NCBI GenBank assembly: GCA_963969365.1 | Contig: OZ017750.1 | Span: forward strand, 2,976,001-3,040,000 | Source: Asterochloris sp. CNOR1 | Taxonomy: Eukaryota; Chlorophyta; Trebouxiophyceae; Trebouxiales; Trebouxiaceae | Length of the DNA: 64,000 bases | Direction of reading: 5' to 3' | Shown: positions 24,355-35,500 of the stretch, piece after piece | Layout of the letters: every line of letters starts with the position of its first letter | How positions within the stretch are numbered: the stretch's first letter is position 1 | The notes under the pieces: generated by a model | Databases searched by the model: none | Seen by the model: the letters and a program-made list of their open reading frames with translations, nothing else | What the model was told of the DNA's origin: nothing | Translations under genes and position numbers: made by a program

Positions 24355-24483
24355 TGACATCCACAGGAAGATTGGGGCTTCTAAGCAGCCAAAACTGCCT
24401 GATGATAGACTCTGGGCCATCAAATTGTACTAGTCACAGTGAACTGACAGCAGCCTCAAGCTGATACGCCTGGCAGCAAATAA

Positions 24484-24488
24484 TGTAA
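24484..24488 (+). terminator. Putative poly(A) signal TGTAA of the FHA gene
   Basis: TGTAA, the usual poly(A) signal in green algae, lies about 130 bp past the FHA-protein stop and before the RibD start. It is a short motif, so position is the main support. Confidence 0.4.
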
Positions 24489-24610
24489 CTTTGTCTGAGA
24501 TGCCCGAGCTCATGCCTGAAGCTCATGAGAGCCTTGATTAGAACAGGCAGTCATGCGAGTGTGGGGCCATTGTTTTCACAACAACAAAACTGTAGACCTA
24601 GATCTGGTCA

Positions 24611-25658
<1,048 letters not shown>

Positions 25659-25747
25659 TTATTTCTGGTCATGGGCAGAACCTAGTCAATGATTGATTGC
25701 TTTAGTTTGACATCGTCAGTGACAGCTGCAGTCACGTCTGTTGAAGC

Positions 25748-28001
25748 TTAGTCTTCCTCTGAGGCATCGCTAGTGTCATATACCTTGACCTGGGGGCTAT
25801 GCTGCAGCTGTTTGAAGACGCTGTGCTGCCCAAAAAGGGGGCAGGCTCCCAATACCTCCTTCCTGGGACGATTGTTTTTTGCACACCGCTCGCAACACTT
25901 ACCATGCTCCACCAGCAGGACGTGCAGGTCATACCTGCACCATGCAGCACATCTCAAGTGCTGAATCAAAGCCAGTCATCTCGCTTGCAGGCCCATGTGT
26001 AGCCTAGAGGCAGCTTGACCGAACAGGCTCTTTTGTCTGTCTCATCTCAAGTCAAATGCTCACTTGATGTTGTCTGGCACGCGTGCATTCAGGTGTGCAT
26101 ATGTCTGATCCCGTGACGCCTTCTGTGGCACCCAGCCCAGGCTCTTCGTGATGCGCCAGACATGGGTGTCCACAGGGAACGCATGCCTGCAAGCAGCACA
26201 GGATGCCCTAAAGATAGGCACTGTGCTGATGTATTTAGGGCATTTTGGAGCACAGCAGGTCCAGACAATAGTCAGCGCAGAGCCAACCAGGACAAGCAAC
26301 ATGAGCACATGAGCTGTGGTTAATTTTGACCAAGCAGCCCCTGAGCAACCTGCGGCATGGCTGATGACAGCATGCAGATTGCACATTAAACCATGCTGAT
26401 CATTCCGCGTGAAGGATCAGAGGATGGACAGGCAAAGGGGCACAGCGTCGCAGATGTGCACACACCACAGAAGATGCCTTGCCTGTCCAAGCAGAACATC
26501 AGGACACATGCCACAGTCTTCTTGCCCACTCCTTTGAAGCGCGTCAGCTCGGTCTTGATCTCCTGCGCGCACACATGTCTCTGGGCCTTGGCCAGGAAGC
26601 CAAGAGCAGATGCTTTTGTCTCGGGTAAGGCTCAGCAGGCTGTCAGCTGAGCATAGTGGCAGCATGGGCTCGCCTTTCAACACGTGGAGTGGCAGACTGG
26701 GGCCGCCAGCCAAGCTTCAAGAGCAGGGGAGGACAAGTTTCCAAAATTCAGACCTGCAACAGACAGAGCCGCACCTCGTCATTCAACTTCCTCAGATACT
26801 CCATGCTGCACTCGCCCCGCTCCTCCTTCAGCGCCTGCAAGATGAGCTGCAGGAACAGGCAATGCACCTGTCAGGGACACGAGTCTACGTTGGTTTATGC
26901 TTCCGGCACAAATGCCACTCCCCATTGGCCAGAAGCCCTACAGGAGTTAGCTTGCCTTGATGCGCTGCGTCTTGATGGCGGCCAGGCCCCCAGACTTAAT
27001 GGGCACCTCAATGTCGGCTGCATGACAGCACGCAAGAAGTCAGAGCATGCGTTCAGAGCATTCACAGAGGGCGGACGAAGTGCATGGCCACTGAGATTGC
27101 AGCCTGGGCTGCCATGGCAGGGCAGGGCAGCCAGGGGAAGCACAGTCACGAAAGCACAGAAATCACAGCTACAGCAACTTAGACCACGTCAACCTGCTAA
27201 ACAGTATCTATACACACTAAGGAAAGCGCAGGACATACTAATGAGGCCCTGCTGAGCTGCTGGGCAGGCACGCGATGCATGTCCACATAGCCCTGATTGG
27301 ACCAGCGCAGGCATGCCTTCGCTGCCAGGTTGAGCTATCAGTCAGGGAAGCAGGACAGATGAAGAACTGCCTTGACCCCAGTCAGGCAGGGAGGTCAGGT
27401 GGCAGCTGACCATCTTTGGCTTTGAGGACCTCTGGCCAGGTTGGGAAGGCCTTCTTGAGGGCTGCAAAGCTGCGGCGGGAATTGACATCTGTGGTGTTCT
27501 GCGAGAGGATGGTCCGCACCTGCGAGTCAAATGCGGCAGGCTTGCAGCTGGGCCCAATCATTACCAACATAGGCTGAGAGAGGCATGCGAGCACCGAGGA
27601 TGGCAGGCCTCATGTCACTGAGGTCCGCACAGCGCACCAGTGAGTCCAGCACGGTGATCTGGTCATGTGAGTGCAGCTCCTGAGCTTCTGCATCTGCCTT
27701 AGCTTGAGGCTGTGCCAGCTTGGCCTGCTCTTCGCTCATCACTGCCTGCTTGGGCTCGCCATGCAGTTTGGCCAGGCCATCTCTGGCAGCCTGCACCAAA
27801 TCAGGGACTAGTTGCAGTGCTGTGCTCAGCACTGCCTGCCTGTGCTTGCCTGGAGCAGAAGCTTGCCACAACTAGCACCTGGCACTCGTCTGCTGATGGC
27901 CGGTTCCAATCAGGGTATGGGTTTGACTCATCCTCTGGCTTGCGAGCACGCTTGCTGCTGGCTGCTTTGGGTCCCGCAGCCGATGCCTGTCTCTTCGGCA
28001 T
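25748..28001 (-). CDS. HhH-GPD base-excision DNA glycosylase, plant EndoIII-like type
   Basis: Removes damaged or modified bases from DNA. Minus-strand exons: 28001 to about 27880 (KRQASAAGPKAASSKRARKP, a likely nuclear signal), about 27835-27648 (ends TVLDSL), 27516 to about 27400 (VRTILSQNTTDVNSRRSFAA), about 27012-26958 (IKSGGLAAIKTQRIK), about 26847-26775 (EERGECSMEYLRKLNDE), about 26565-26480 (FKGVGKKTVACVLMF, the helix-hairpin-helix), about 26189-26061 (FPVDTHVWRITKSLGW with the catalytic Asp) and about 25933-25748 (LLVEHGKCCERCAKN...CPLF, a Cys cluster). The order and wording match the plant family typified by Arabidopsis At3g47830, not the DEMETER group. Two introns seem to use GC donors (after RIK and after LDR). 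The second exon carries a low-complexity Lys/Gln/Ala insert. Confidence 0.88.
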
Positions 28002-28134
28002 GCTGGTCTTGATTCTGTGGATCGTGGCAATTTGACCCGCTGTGGCATGCAATTTTTTGTTGACCAGGCTGCACAAACGATAGAGGTAACCATCGATCCC
28101 GAGCTGCTGCAGCATCAACAGACTGGCCAGCGCC
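28002..28134. promoter_or_regulatory. 133-bp divergent promoter between glycosylase and glycoprotein
   Basis: The start codons of the minus-strand glycosylase and the plus-strand glycoprotein are 133 bp apart, so both 5' UTRs and promoters share this space. No recognisable box is seen. Confidence 0.45.
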
Positions 28135-31100
28135 ATGTTGGTTCCAGGCCTGGCAGTTCTCACTGCTGTGGCAGGAGCTGCCCTGCTTGCCAGTGGGTTG
28201 GGGTTTGCTGCCCTGCAAAGTGGCACAACCAACCCCTATGCTGCTCTGCTGACAGCAGCAAGATCAGAGAGCACCCAGGCAGGCTCACTGCTGCCTGGCG
28301 GCCCATCTGCACCAGCTCCGGGGCTGCCCTCAACATCACGTGCACCCACGCAGCCCATCAGCGCTGCTGGCCAGCAGCATCCAGAGCTGCTGTACAACAT
28401 CACCCAGTCAGGTGCCCTGAGCTTGGCTGATGCTCCCAGCATCATGCCAGTCCTTGCACCTGCCCCTCTTCCACAAGAGGCAGCAGGAGCGCCAAGCTCC
28501 CTCCCACAGAGCATAGCGCGCGTCGAGCAGGCGGGGCTTGCAGAGCTGGTCCCAGAGGCAGGGGCCCCTGCTGCAACCCTGCTGGCACCTGATGCCAGCG
28601 GCCTGGCACGCAACGCCAGCGCACAGGCACCCAGTATCCTTGCCCAGGCACCCAGCGCCAGCGCACTGGCATTCAACCTCAGCGTCCAGGCACGCAACAC
28701 CAGCGCACAGGCACCCAATAGCAATGCCCAGGCACCCAGCGCCAGCATCCAGGCACCCAACGCCCATGCTGTGGCCTCCACCGCCACGGCAGCCAGCACA
28801 CTTGCGCCCACACCATCTCAGACCGACACCACGCCGAGTTTGCTGAGCCTGGCAGCCAATGGCAGCACCGCAGCACCGCAGCCGCCCCAGACCGGCCGAG
28901 CAGGCACCACACCTGCGCCCCAGTCGCCAGCCCCCAGCAGCCAGGCCGTGCTGCCTCCAGGTACAGGCAGACCGCCTTCTGTCCAATCAACGACTCCAGT
29001 GCCATCCAGTACACTGGCAACCCCCAGCCAGGCTCAGATGTCCAGCTTCATGGCTGCTCCTCTCTCTGCCAACACCACCAACGGGAGCACCAACCTCCAG
29101 CAGGCCCTGGCCGCTCAGAGGGCGGCTGCTCTGGCGCGCGCTGTGCAGACGTCTGCGCAGAGCCCCACAGCTGCAGTGCAGCCAGGCTTTACCATTCCCA
29201 CTGCTGCTGCTGGGCCAGCGCTTGCTGCTGGCAGCTTCGCGGACAGGCCAGGCACAGGCGCTGCAGCTGCCGCAGCAGTCCCCAGCACGGCGCCAACATC
29301 AGCAAGGGCAGCTGCCCAGGCACAAGCACAAGGCGGCCTGCACGGCATCATGCCCTCAGCAGCAGCCCTGCCACAGCTTGGCCCATTGCTGCACCGGGCA
29401 GGTGCTGCTCCTGCTGCGACATTCAGCGTTCAGGGCCCCACGGCTGCAGCTGCGGTCAGTCCAGCTGCGAGCAGGACCTCCACACCAGCTGCTGCTGCCG
29501 CCCATGCAGCTGGCAGTGCACCTGCGCCAGCCTCCGCTGTTCTGCCAGCACAGGTGCCTCAGCCAGAGCCCTCAGACGAGCGTGGCTCAGCCAGGATCGA
29601 GCAGTATGAGCCTGAGCAGGCCGCTCTTGCTGGTGCCCCCGAGGCGCTTGGACCCGGGCAGCCCTCGGCCAGCACCAGCAGCCTGCCAGGAGCCGCCATG
29701 GCGCCTGCAGCAGGGCCAGCTTCCCAGCCTGCACTGACAACGGGCAGGGCACCTGCCAGCAATGCCAGCCTGGGCTTCAGCCCGTCTCATGCCCCTGCGC
29801 TGCAGCCTGCAGCTGGAGCCAGTACAGGTACCAGCAGCACGTTTCTGGGCTCCAACCTGGCACGTGCCTCTGCGCCGCAACCTGCAAACAGAGCCAGTGG
29901 GCCTACTGGCAGCACGCTACTGGGCCTCAGCCTGGCACATGCCTCTGCGCCGCAGCCTGCGACCAGAGCCAGGCTGCCTGAGGCGGCAGGCAGCCGTGAG
30001 TCTTGGGCCGGCATTGAGAGCTTTGGGGGCCCTGAGGCTATGGCAGAGGGCCCAGCAGCCACCCCGGCCACTGCCCCTGGGCCGCAGCCTGCAATGGGAG
30101 CCAGGCTGCCTGAAGCGGCAGGCGGCAGTGGGTCTCGGGCCGGCATCGAGAGCTTTGGGGGCCCTGAGGCAGTGGCAAAGGGCCCAGCAGCGAGTGCGGC
30201 CACTGCGCCTAGGCCTGCCACTGCACAGGGCATGTCTGGCAGGGCAGCAGCTGCAGCGGGCGTGGCTGGCAAGTGGTGGCTGTGGCTGATAGTGGGGCTG
30301 GCAGCTGCAGCGCTGCTGGGGGCGCTGGCGATGGCTGCAGTGTTCGTCGCAAGGGGCAGGCATCGCAGGCGCATCTGGTGAGCGGGGTCCCCACCTCTCT
30401 CGGGTTGTGGGGCCTGTGTGTGGGGAGTCCAGCTACCATGCCTCTGGTGGCTGTGCATTTGCTGCAGCATGTGGCGGCAGGTGCCGCAAAGTGCAGGATG
30501 TAGAGTGGCACACCACACAGGTTGCAATGTGATTACACAGGACCGGAGCACCAGAAATCGCAGTCCTGCAAGGTCCTGAAGCACAGGTTGCCATGTCACA
30601 GCTGCCTCTGGGCATGCACGGGGTGGCACACCATTGCCATGCTCATGGGTCCCAGCTCGTGTGTCTGCTGCCCTGGCTGCAGGGACGCCTCCCCCTTCTT
30701 GGTTCAGGGCAGCAAGTCCGCGCTGCCAGCTCTGGCCCCCCGCCCTCAGGTGCAGCCCCCCGCTCACAGCTCCGCTTCCCTCAGCAGCGCCGCATCAGAC
30801 ATGCAGGCCACAGCGGCTCCAGGCGCCAGACTGCTTGCACTCCTCATGCTGGTGCTTCCCAGCCGCTGGCACAGACTGCAGTTACGGCCAGGTGGCCGTG
30901 CTCAGGGTGCCCTTGACACGCCGCATGCAGCCGCAGAGGTGGCTGTCAGGCCAAGAAAGAATGATGACAGCTTGGGCCGCAGCGTGAGCGCTCCCCGGCT
31001 GGCCACCCCTGGGGGCCGCCATCAGATGCCTACCCAGAAGGTTGGCTCTTGTTTCTGCTTGGCTGCTGTATTTGCCCGTCAGTCCTGCCCGTCTGCTGGC

Positions 31101-32244
31101 TCAGCTCCCTGTCAGTGCTCATCAAAGGACAGCTCTCATAGCCTGTGTTGCTTGAGCACTGGCTCTCCCTGTCTGTGCTGCACAGGGTGCGTCTCGCAAT
31201 CCCCGTGCGGCTCAGCTGCTGGCCGTCTCTGGTGTTCTGTAACATCTCTGTTGCCTGACTGCTGCCTGTCTCTGCCAATGCTGGTTGAGAGGTGGCTCTC
31301 CCTCCCAGTGCTGCTGCATGGCTGGTCCAGTTTCCCTGTGCTTGCACATGTAAATACTGCAAGGTGTCATCTGCCACCCAGGCTAGGGCAGTTTACTTGT
31401 GCACACCACAAGTCCTGGGACACCCAAGACCTTTCACAAGAGCGGGTGCAGCCCTGATCAGGCTGTCCATGCTGCAGGTGGAATGGGAGGGAGCAGCAGA
31501 GAGTCCAGAGGAGCGCAAGCAGCAGCTGGAGGACAGCCCTCAGGGTGTCGTCTCAGCAGTGCTCAGGTGTGAGCTGACCAGCAGCTGGTGCAGCATTTAT
31601 GTCATGCACAGCTGCCAAGATGCCGCCGGCATGAGGTCTGGGCTGCGTATGCCAACAGCAGTTGTCGCTGATGGTGGTGGCAGCAAGATTTGGAGCAGGG
31701 TTGTGTGGCAAGCATGCTGGCCACTTGAGTTGTATGATGCGGCTCAGCATTGCCTGACTGGGCGTGCAGGCACAGCACCAGTGGCAGCCCAGAGAGGCAG
31801 CATCCAGACCTCCTGCTGTGGAGCACCAATCCTCTGGGGGCTCAGAACAGGCCAGAATCTGCAGCGCCTGCACAATGCAGCGCTGCAGACTCTTCGAAGG
31901 ACCTCATGGCGCCCAGCAGCTCTCCTCAAGAGACTCCAGCTGCTGCAGCGCTGCAGCTTCGTGCACAGACTGGGGCTAGTAGTAATGGCAGCGCTGATCA
32001 GCAACTTGGAGGTCAGTCCCCACAGGCTGAGCCATCAGTCACAGCGCTGGTACAGGATGCTACCACGGTCCCTGGGGGACCGAGCCAGTCACCCAGAGCT
32101 GTTGAGCTCCCAGGCACTGTGGCCGATACAATACAAAACTCAGAGGAGCCTGACGCAGTGTATGATGCAGGTGGGCCAGCTTGTCCAATGAGCACTCAGC
32201 TGACAGCGCTGCCTGATGTCCAGCAACTTCAAGCCTGGACTTGA
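28135..32244 (+). CDS. Ala/Pro/Ser/Thr-rich mucin-like membrane glycoprotein
   Basis: Not a known family. The first exon (28135-30377) encodes about 748 residues: a hydrophobic N-terminal signal (VLTAVAGAALLASGLGFAAL), a very long Ala/Pro/Ser/Thr-rich extracellular part, and one strong membrane helix (WWLWLIVGLAAAALLGALAM) followed by RGRHRRR, so the topology is type I. Many N-glycosylation sequons are present (YNITQS, RNAS, FNLS, RNTS, NTTNGS). Repeats are listed separately. The in-frame TGA at 30379 overlaps a GTGAGC donor. Splicing to the acceptor at 30682 restores the frame (IW then DASPFLVQGSK), and more open exons follow (about 30683-31040, 31478-31546, about 31760-32244), giving a Ser/Gln/Pro-rich cytoplasmic tail. 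Resembles algal wall or adhesion proteins in composition only. The tail exons are less sure than the first. Confidence 0.7.
28590..28780 (+). repeat. 30-bp tandem repeats inside the glycoprotein gene
   Basis: About six diverged copies of a 10-residue unit (xARNxSAQAP, such as LARNASAQAP and QARNTSAQAP). Asn followed by x-Ser recurs, so glycosylation sites multiply with the repeats. Confidence 0.75.
29935..30190 (+). repeat. 126-bp two-copy tandem repeat inside the glycoprotein gene
   Basis: Two close copies of a 42-residue unit just before the membrane helix: ARLPEAAGSRESWAGIESFG and ARLPEAAGGSGSRAGIESFG, each followed by GPEA. High similarity suggests a recent duplication. Confidence 0.85.
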
Positions 32245-32506
32245 CAGCAAATCTGTTGATAAGCCATGCTTTGTGTCAATGAGAAAGGGGTCGGAAATGT
32301 TTCATGGCACCTGGTGCAGGTGAGGAGCCGCACTCAGGCCAAAATCTGTCTTGAACGGGAGTGGTACTCCCAATATGAACTCAGTCTGGCAGAGCTCAGA
32401 ACTGACAACCAGTTTGGCGTCAATGATTTTTGAGACAACAACAAGCGACCATGATGAGATATAGTCCATGCCGTTCTTGAAGTGCAGTAAATTGTTGATA
32501 CCAACA

Positions 32507-35500
32507 TCAACGGTCCACAGGAAAGCTTTGTCGTGGCCTGTTTGCATGCCAGCCCTGGTACAGATTATCGTGGGGCAGTGACTGATGCCACATGGGCTCT
32601 GAGGCTGGCCTGCCATGCCCGCCCTCGCCCCTGAATGGACGCCTCCCTCTGAATTGAAGACCCAGATCCTCACTGAAAGGGAGCCCTGGGGGTGGCATGT
32701 CATCCCTGAACAATGGTGGCAGCTGCCTCTCATTCCACATGCCTCTGTCTGATGGCCGAAACATGTCCAGGCGGGAGCCTGGGTGGCCCTGATGGACCCT
32801 GCGATTCAGGGGCGGCTCTGGCGGCACCAACCCCCTAGGGCCTGCATGTGGGCCCCACAGACCAGCCAGTGGCGGTGGGCTGCCCCGCCTGTGAGGTGGT
32901 CGAGGTTCATAAGGCTCAGGCTCCAGCGGAAACGGACGGCTGTGGCTGTATGGGTCGCCTAGGGATCTGCTGTGCATGTCTCTGCGCTGCGGCGGCGGCG
33001 GGCTCAGGTACGGCCGCTGGAGGTCTCTGGGAGGCAACAGCTCCCTGGGTGGCCCCAGCCGCGGCGGGCTGCGCACATGAGCTGGGTGCCTGGCGCCTCT
33101 GCTCGCCCTGGCCTGGTCCTGCTCCCTGTGGCTGGCTGCCTGCTGAGGCCTCCTGGGGCTGCCGGCACGGGCATGCTGCACCCCTGGCCGTGGACGTGGC
33201 AATGGCTGTCGAGCTCCTGACCGCGTACGCTCGCTCCTCGTCTGCTGGCTTCCCCTCTGCTTTGGGGCTGCTGGCGGCGGCGGCAGCTGAGACCTCGGCC
33301 CTTCAGCCTCTGCTGGCGGCACCGACGCAGCTGCTGGCTCTGCAACTGGCGGCAGGGACGGCTTTGCCCTGACTTCCGCCGCAAGCACAGACGGCTTCTG
33401 CCTGCTGGCAGCCCGGGCCTGGGCGGCAGGCAAGTCAGCAGGCTCAGCGCCATGCTCAGCAGCGTCAACTGCAGCTGAGGTGCTGGTTGTTGGCCCAGCC
33501 TCCTGAAGGAGGTGCTCCAGGAAGTCCTCGCGGCGGCAGGCATCCCCCAGAGCCTGCCACTCCAGCTCGCAGATGCAGGTGCTGGGGCGGCCCAGATGGG
33601 CATCGATGACCCGCCGGCGCAGCACGAACTCCCCCGTGGGCAGGCCCGGGACGTCAGGCGCAAGCCCCTCCGTGTTGAACACCATGCGCCGCGTCTCCAG
33701 CAGCAATATGGCGCTGCGGGGGTCGCTGAGGTGCAGGTCAGCCAGCATGCGGCTGCCAGCAACTGGCACCAGAGTTGTGTGGGGACGCCTGCGTGCGTGC
33801 AGCATGGCCGACACCTGCAGCAAGCGCCAGGGAGGGCACTGGGCTCTGGCACCAGGCTTTAGCTCCGGCACGTAACATGACTGACTCCTGCAGCGGCTGT
33901 CAGGCACAGCACTCAGCATGTGAGGTGGATAAGAGCTTAGGATGGGCACTGGCATTGCATTAGGGTGCCGCCCGCAGCAGTGGCACTCAGCATCAACAAA
34001 GAGAAGATTGCCTGCAGGAGAGGCGCCATCTGCACCGGCGGCCAAGTGGTGGGTTGCTCAGCATGAGCAAGTACTGCCGTGTGGGCTTTTGAGTGCTCCA
34101 GGCATACTCCTGAAGCCACAGGCGTGTTTTACACCGTTCCCTGAACTGACACTTCCAGTGCCTTGCATGATGCAGGACTATTGGAAATAGAAAGGAACAC
34201 CCGCAGCAGCAAGGCACGGTCGCAACAGCAGACAAAGATCAACCACCAGGAACTGCATGCAGAGGTGCCCACCTCACAAGACAGCTATCACTCCCTCCCT
34301 GGCCTGCCTTTCAGAAGTGCACTGGATCTGGCCTCAGCACAGCAGGGAGGTGTACCCACCTCTGCAAGCCTGGGCCTGTCCAGCTTCACTCACTGTTCAT
34401 CCCCAGTTCTACTGGATGCTGCCCTTCAGGGTGCACCATATCCACGGCGCCCCCAACGCAGCACAGCAGGTGCTTACCTCTGCGATCCATGGCCTGTTGA
34501 GCTCAGATTGCTGCTGCTGCTCCCAAGCCTGCTGGGCACGGTGCTGAAGGCCGTCCAGGGCTGCCACGCCATCAACCTGCTGCCCTTCCAGCAGCAGATG
34601 CACCTGGTACAGCCGGTACAGATGGGAGTCCTTCAACTCCTGCAGCACATGGCACAGAGGTTATCTTACTTTATGCCACTGCTCACAACATTGCAATGCT
34701 GGCAATGCACCACAGATGCAAGTCAATGGTTTCTGACATGAATGGCAGCAACAGCTAGAATGACTTGCCCGCATGCTTTAGCAGAAACATCAGCGTCGCA
34801 ACAGGGCTAAGCCGTGCACTAACATGCCAAGCAATCACAAAGCAGAGCCGGCACACCCAAGCAGATGCCAGAGCTGGTAGCGGCAGGAGGCAGTTGCAGA
34901 AAAGGGCTCAAACAGCAGAGTCACCAGACCTTGATGGGTGCTGCAGGGATCAGTGCAAGAGGGCAACTTTACTCAGAGCTGGCACACCTCAGCAGGTGCT
35001 GCAGTGAGCAGTGGCAGGATGCGGTTCCAGTTGTCTGCCGAGAGCTTGCCCATCAGAGCCCGGGTCCACAAAAAGTCAGTCAGCACACTGGGGCTGATGT
35101 ACTGGCCTGAGGCCAGACACTGGTGCACAGCAGTTGTGAGGGCAGCAGCCAGCTTGACTGTGTGCTCCTGAACAAGTACGGCTGCAGCAGGCAACGTCAT
35201 GCTGTCAATAAGGGGCAGCATGGCCGTGACAAAGTGCTAAAGGTCAATAGCCGCTTAGGTAGTGCCGTCGCTCACAATCAGATTGCATCGCTTTTGCAAG
35301 CAGAACATCAGCAAGCAGTGCCTCAGAAAGGAAAGCTGGCAACACAAACAGGCATCATGTGCAAGCAGGCGCCACCATCAGCTGTGCTTCCTCAGTTTCT
35401 TTGCATGCAGGCTATCTGGAAGCACGATGTGAGTGCTTTCTTGCTCCAAGCACAGCAAGTTGACTCACGTGGAACCTGGCCCAGCTGGGCAAGGGCGGTG

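Noticed and set aside
28859-29737. 292-codon second plus frame within the glycoprotein exon
   Set aside because: Shifted reading of the same Ala/Pro/Gln-rich DNA; composition is that of a shadow frame.
29787-30767. 326-codon minus-strand frame under the glycoprotein gene
   Set aside because: It mirrors the GC-rich repeats of the plus-strand exon; it lacks domain features, while the plus frame has a signal, sequons and a membrane helix.
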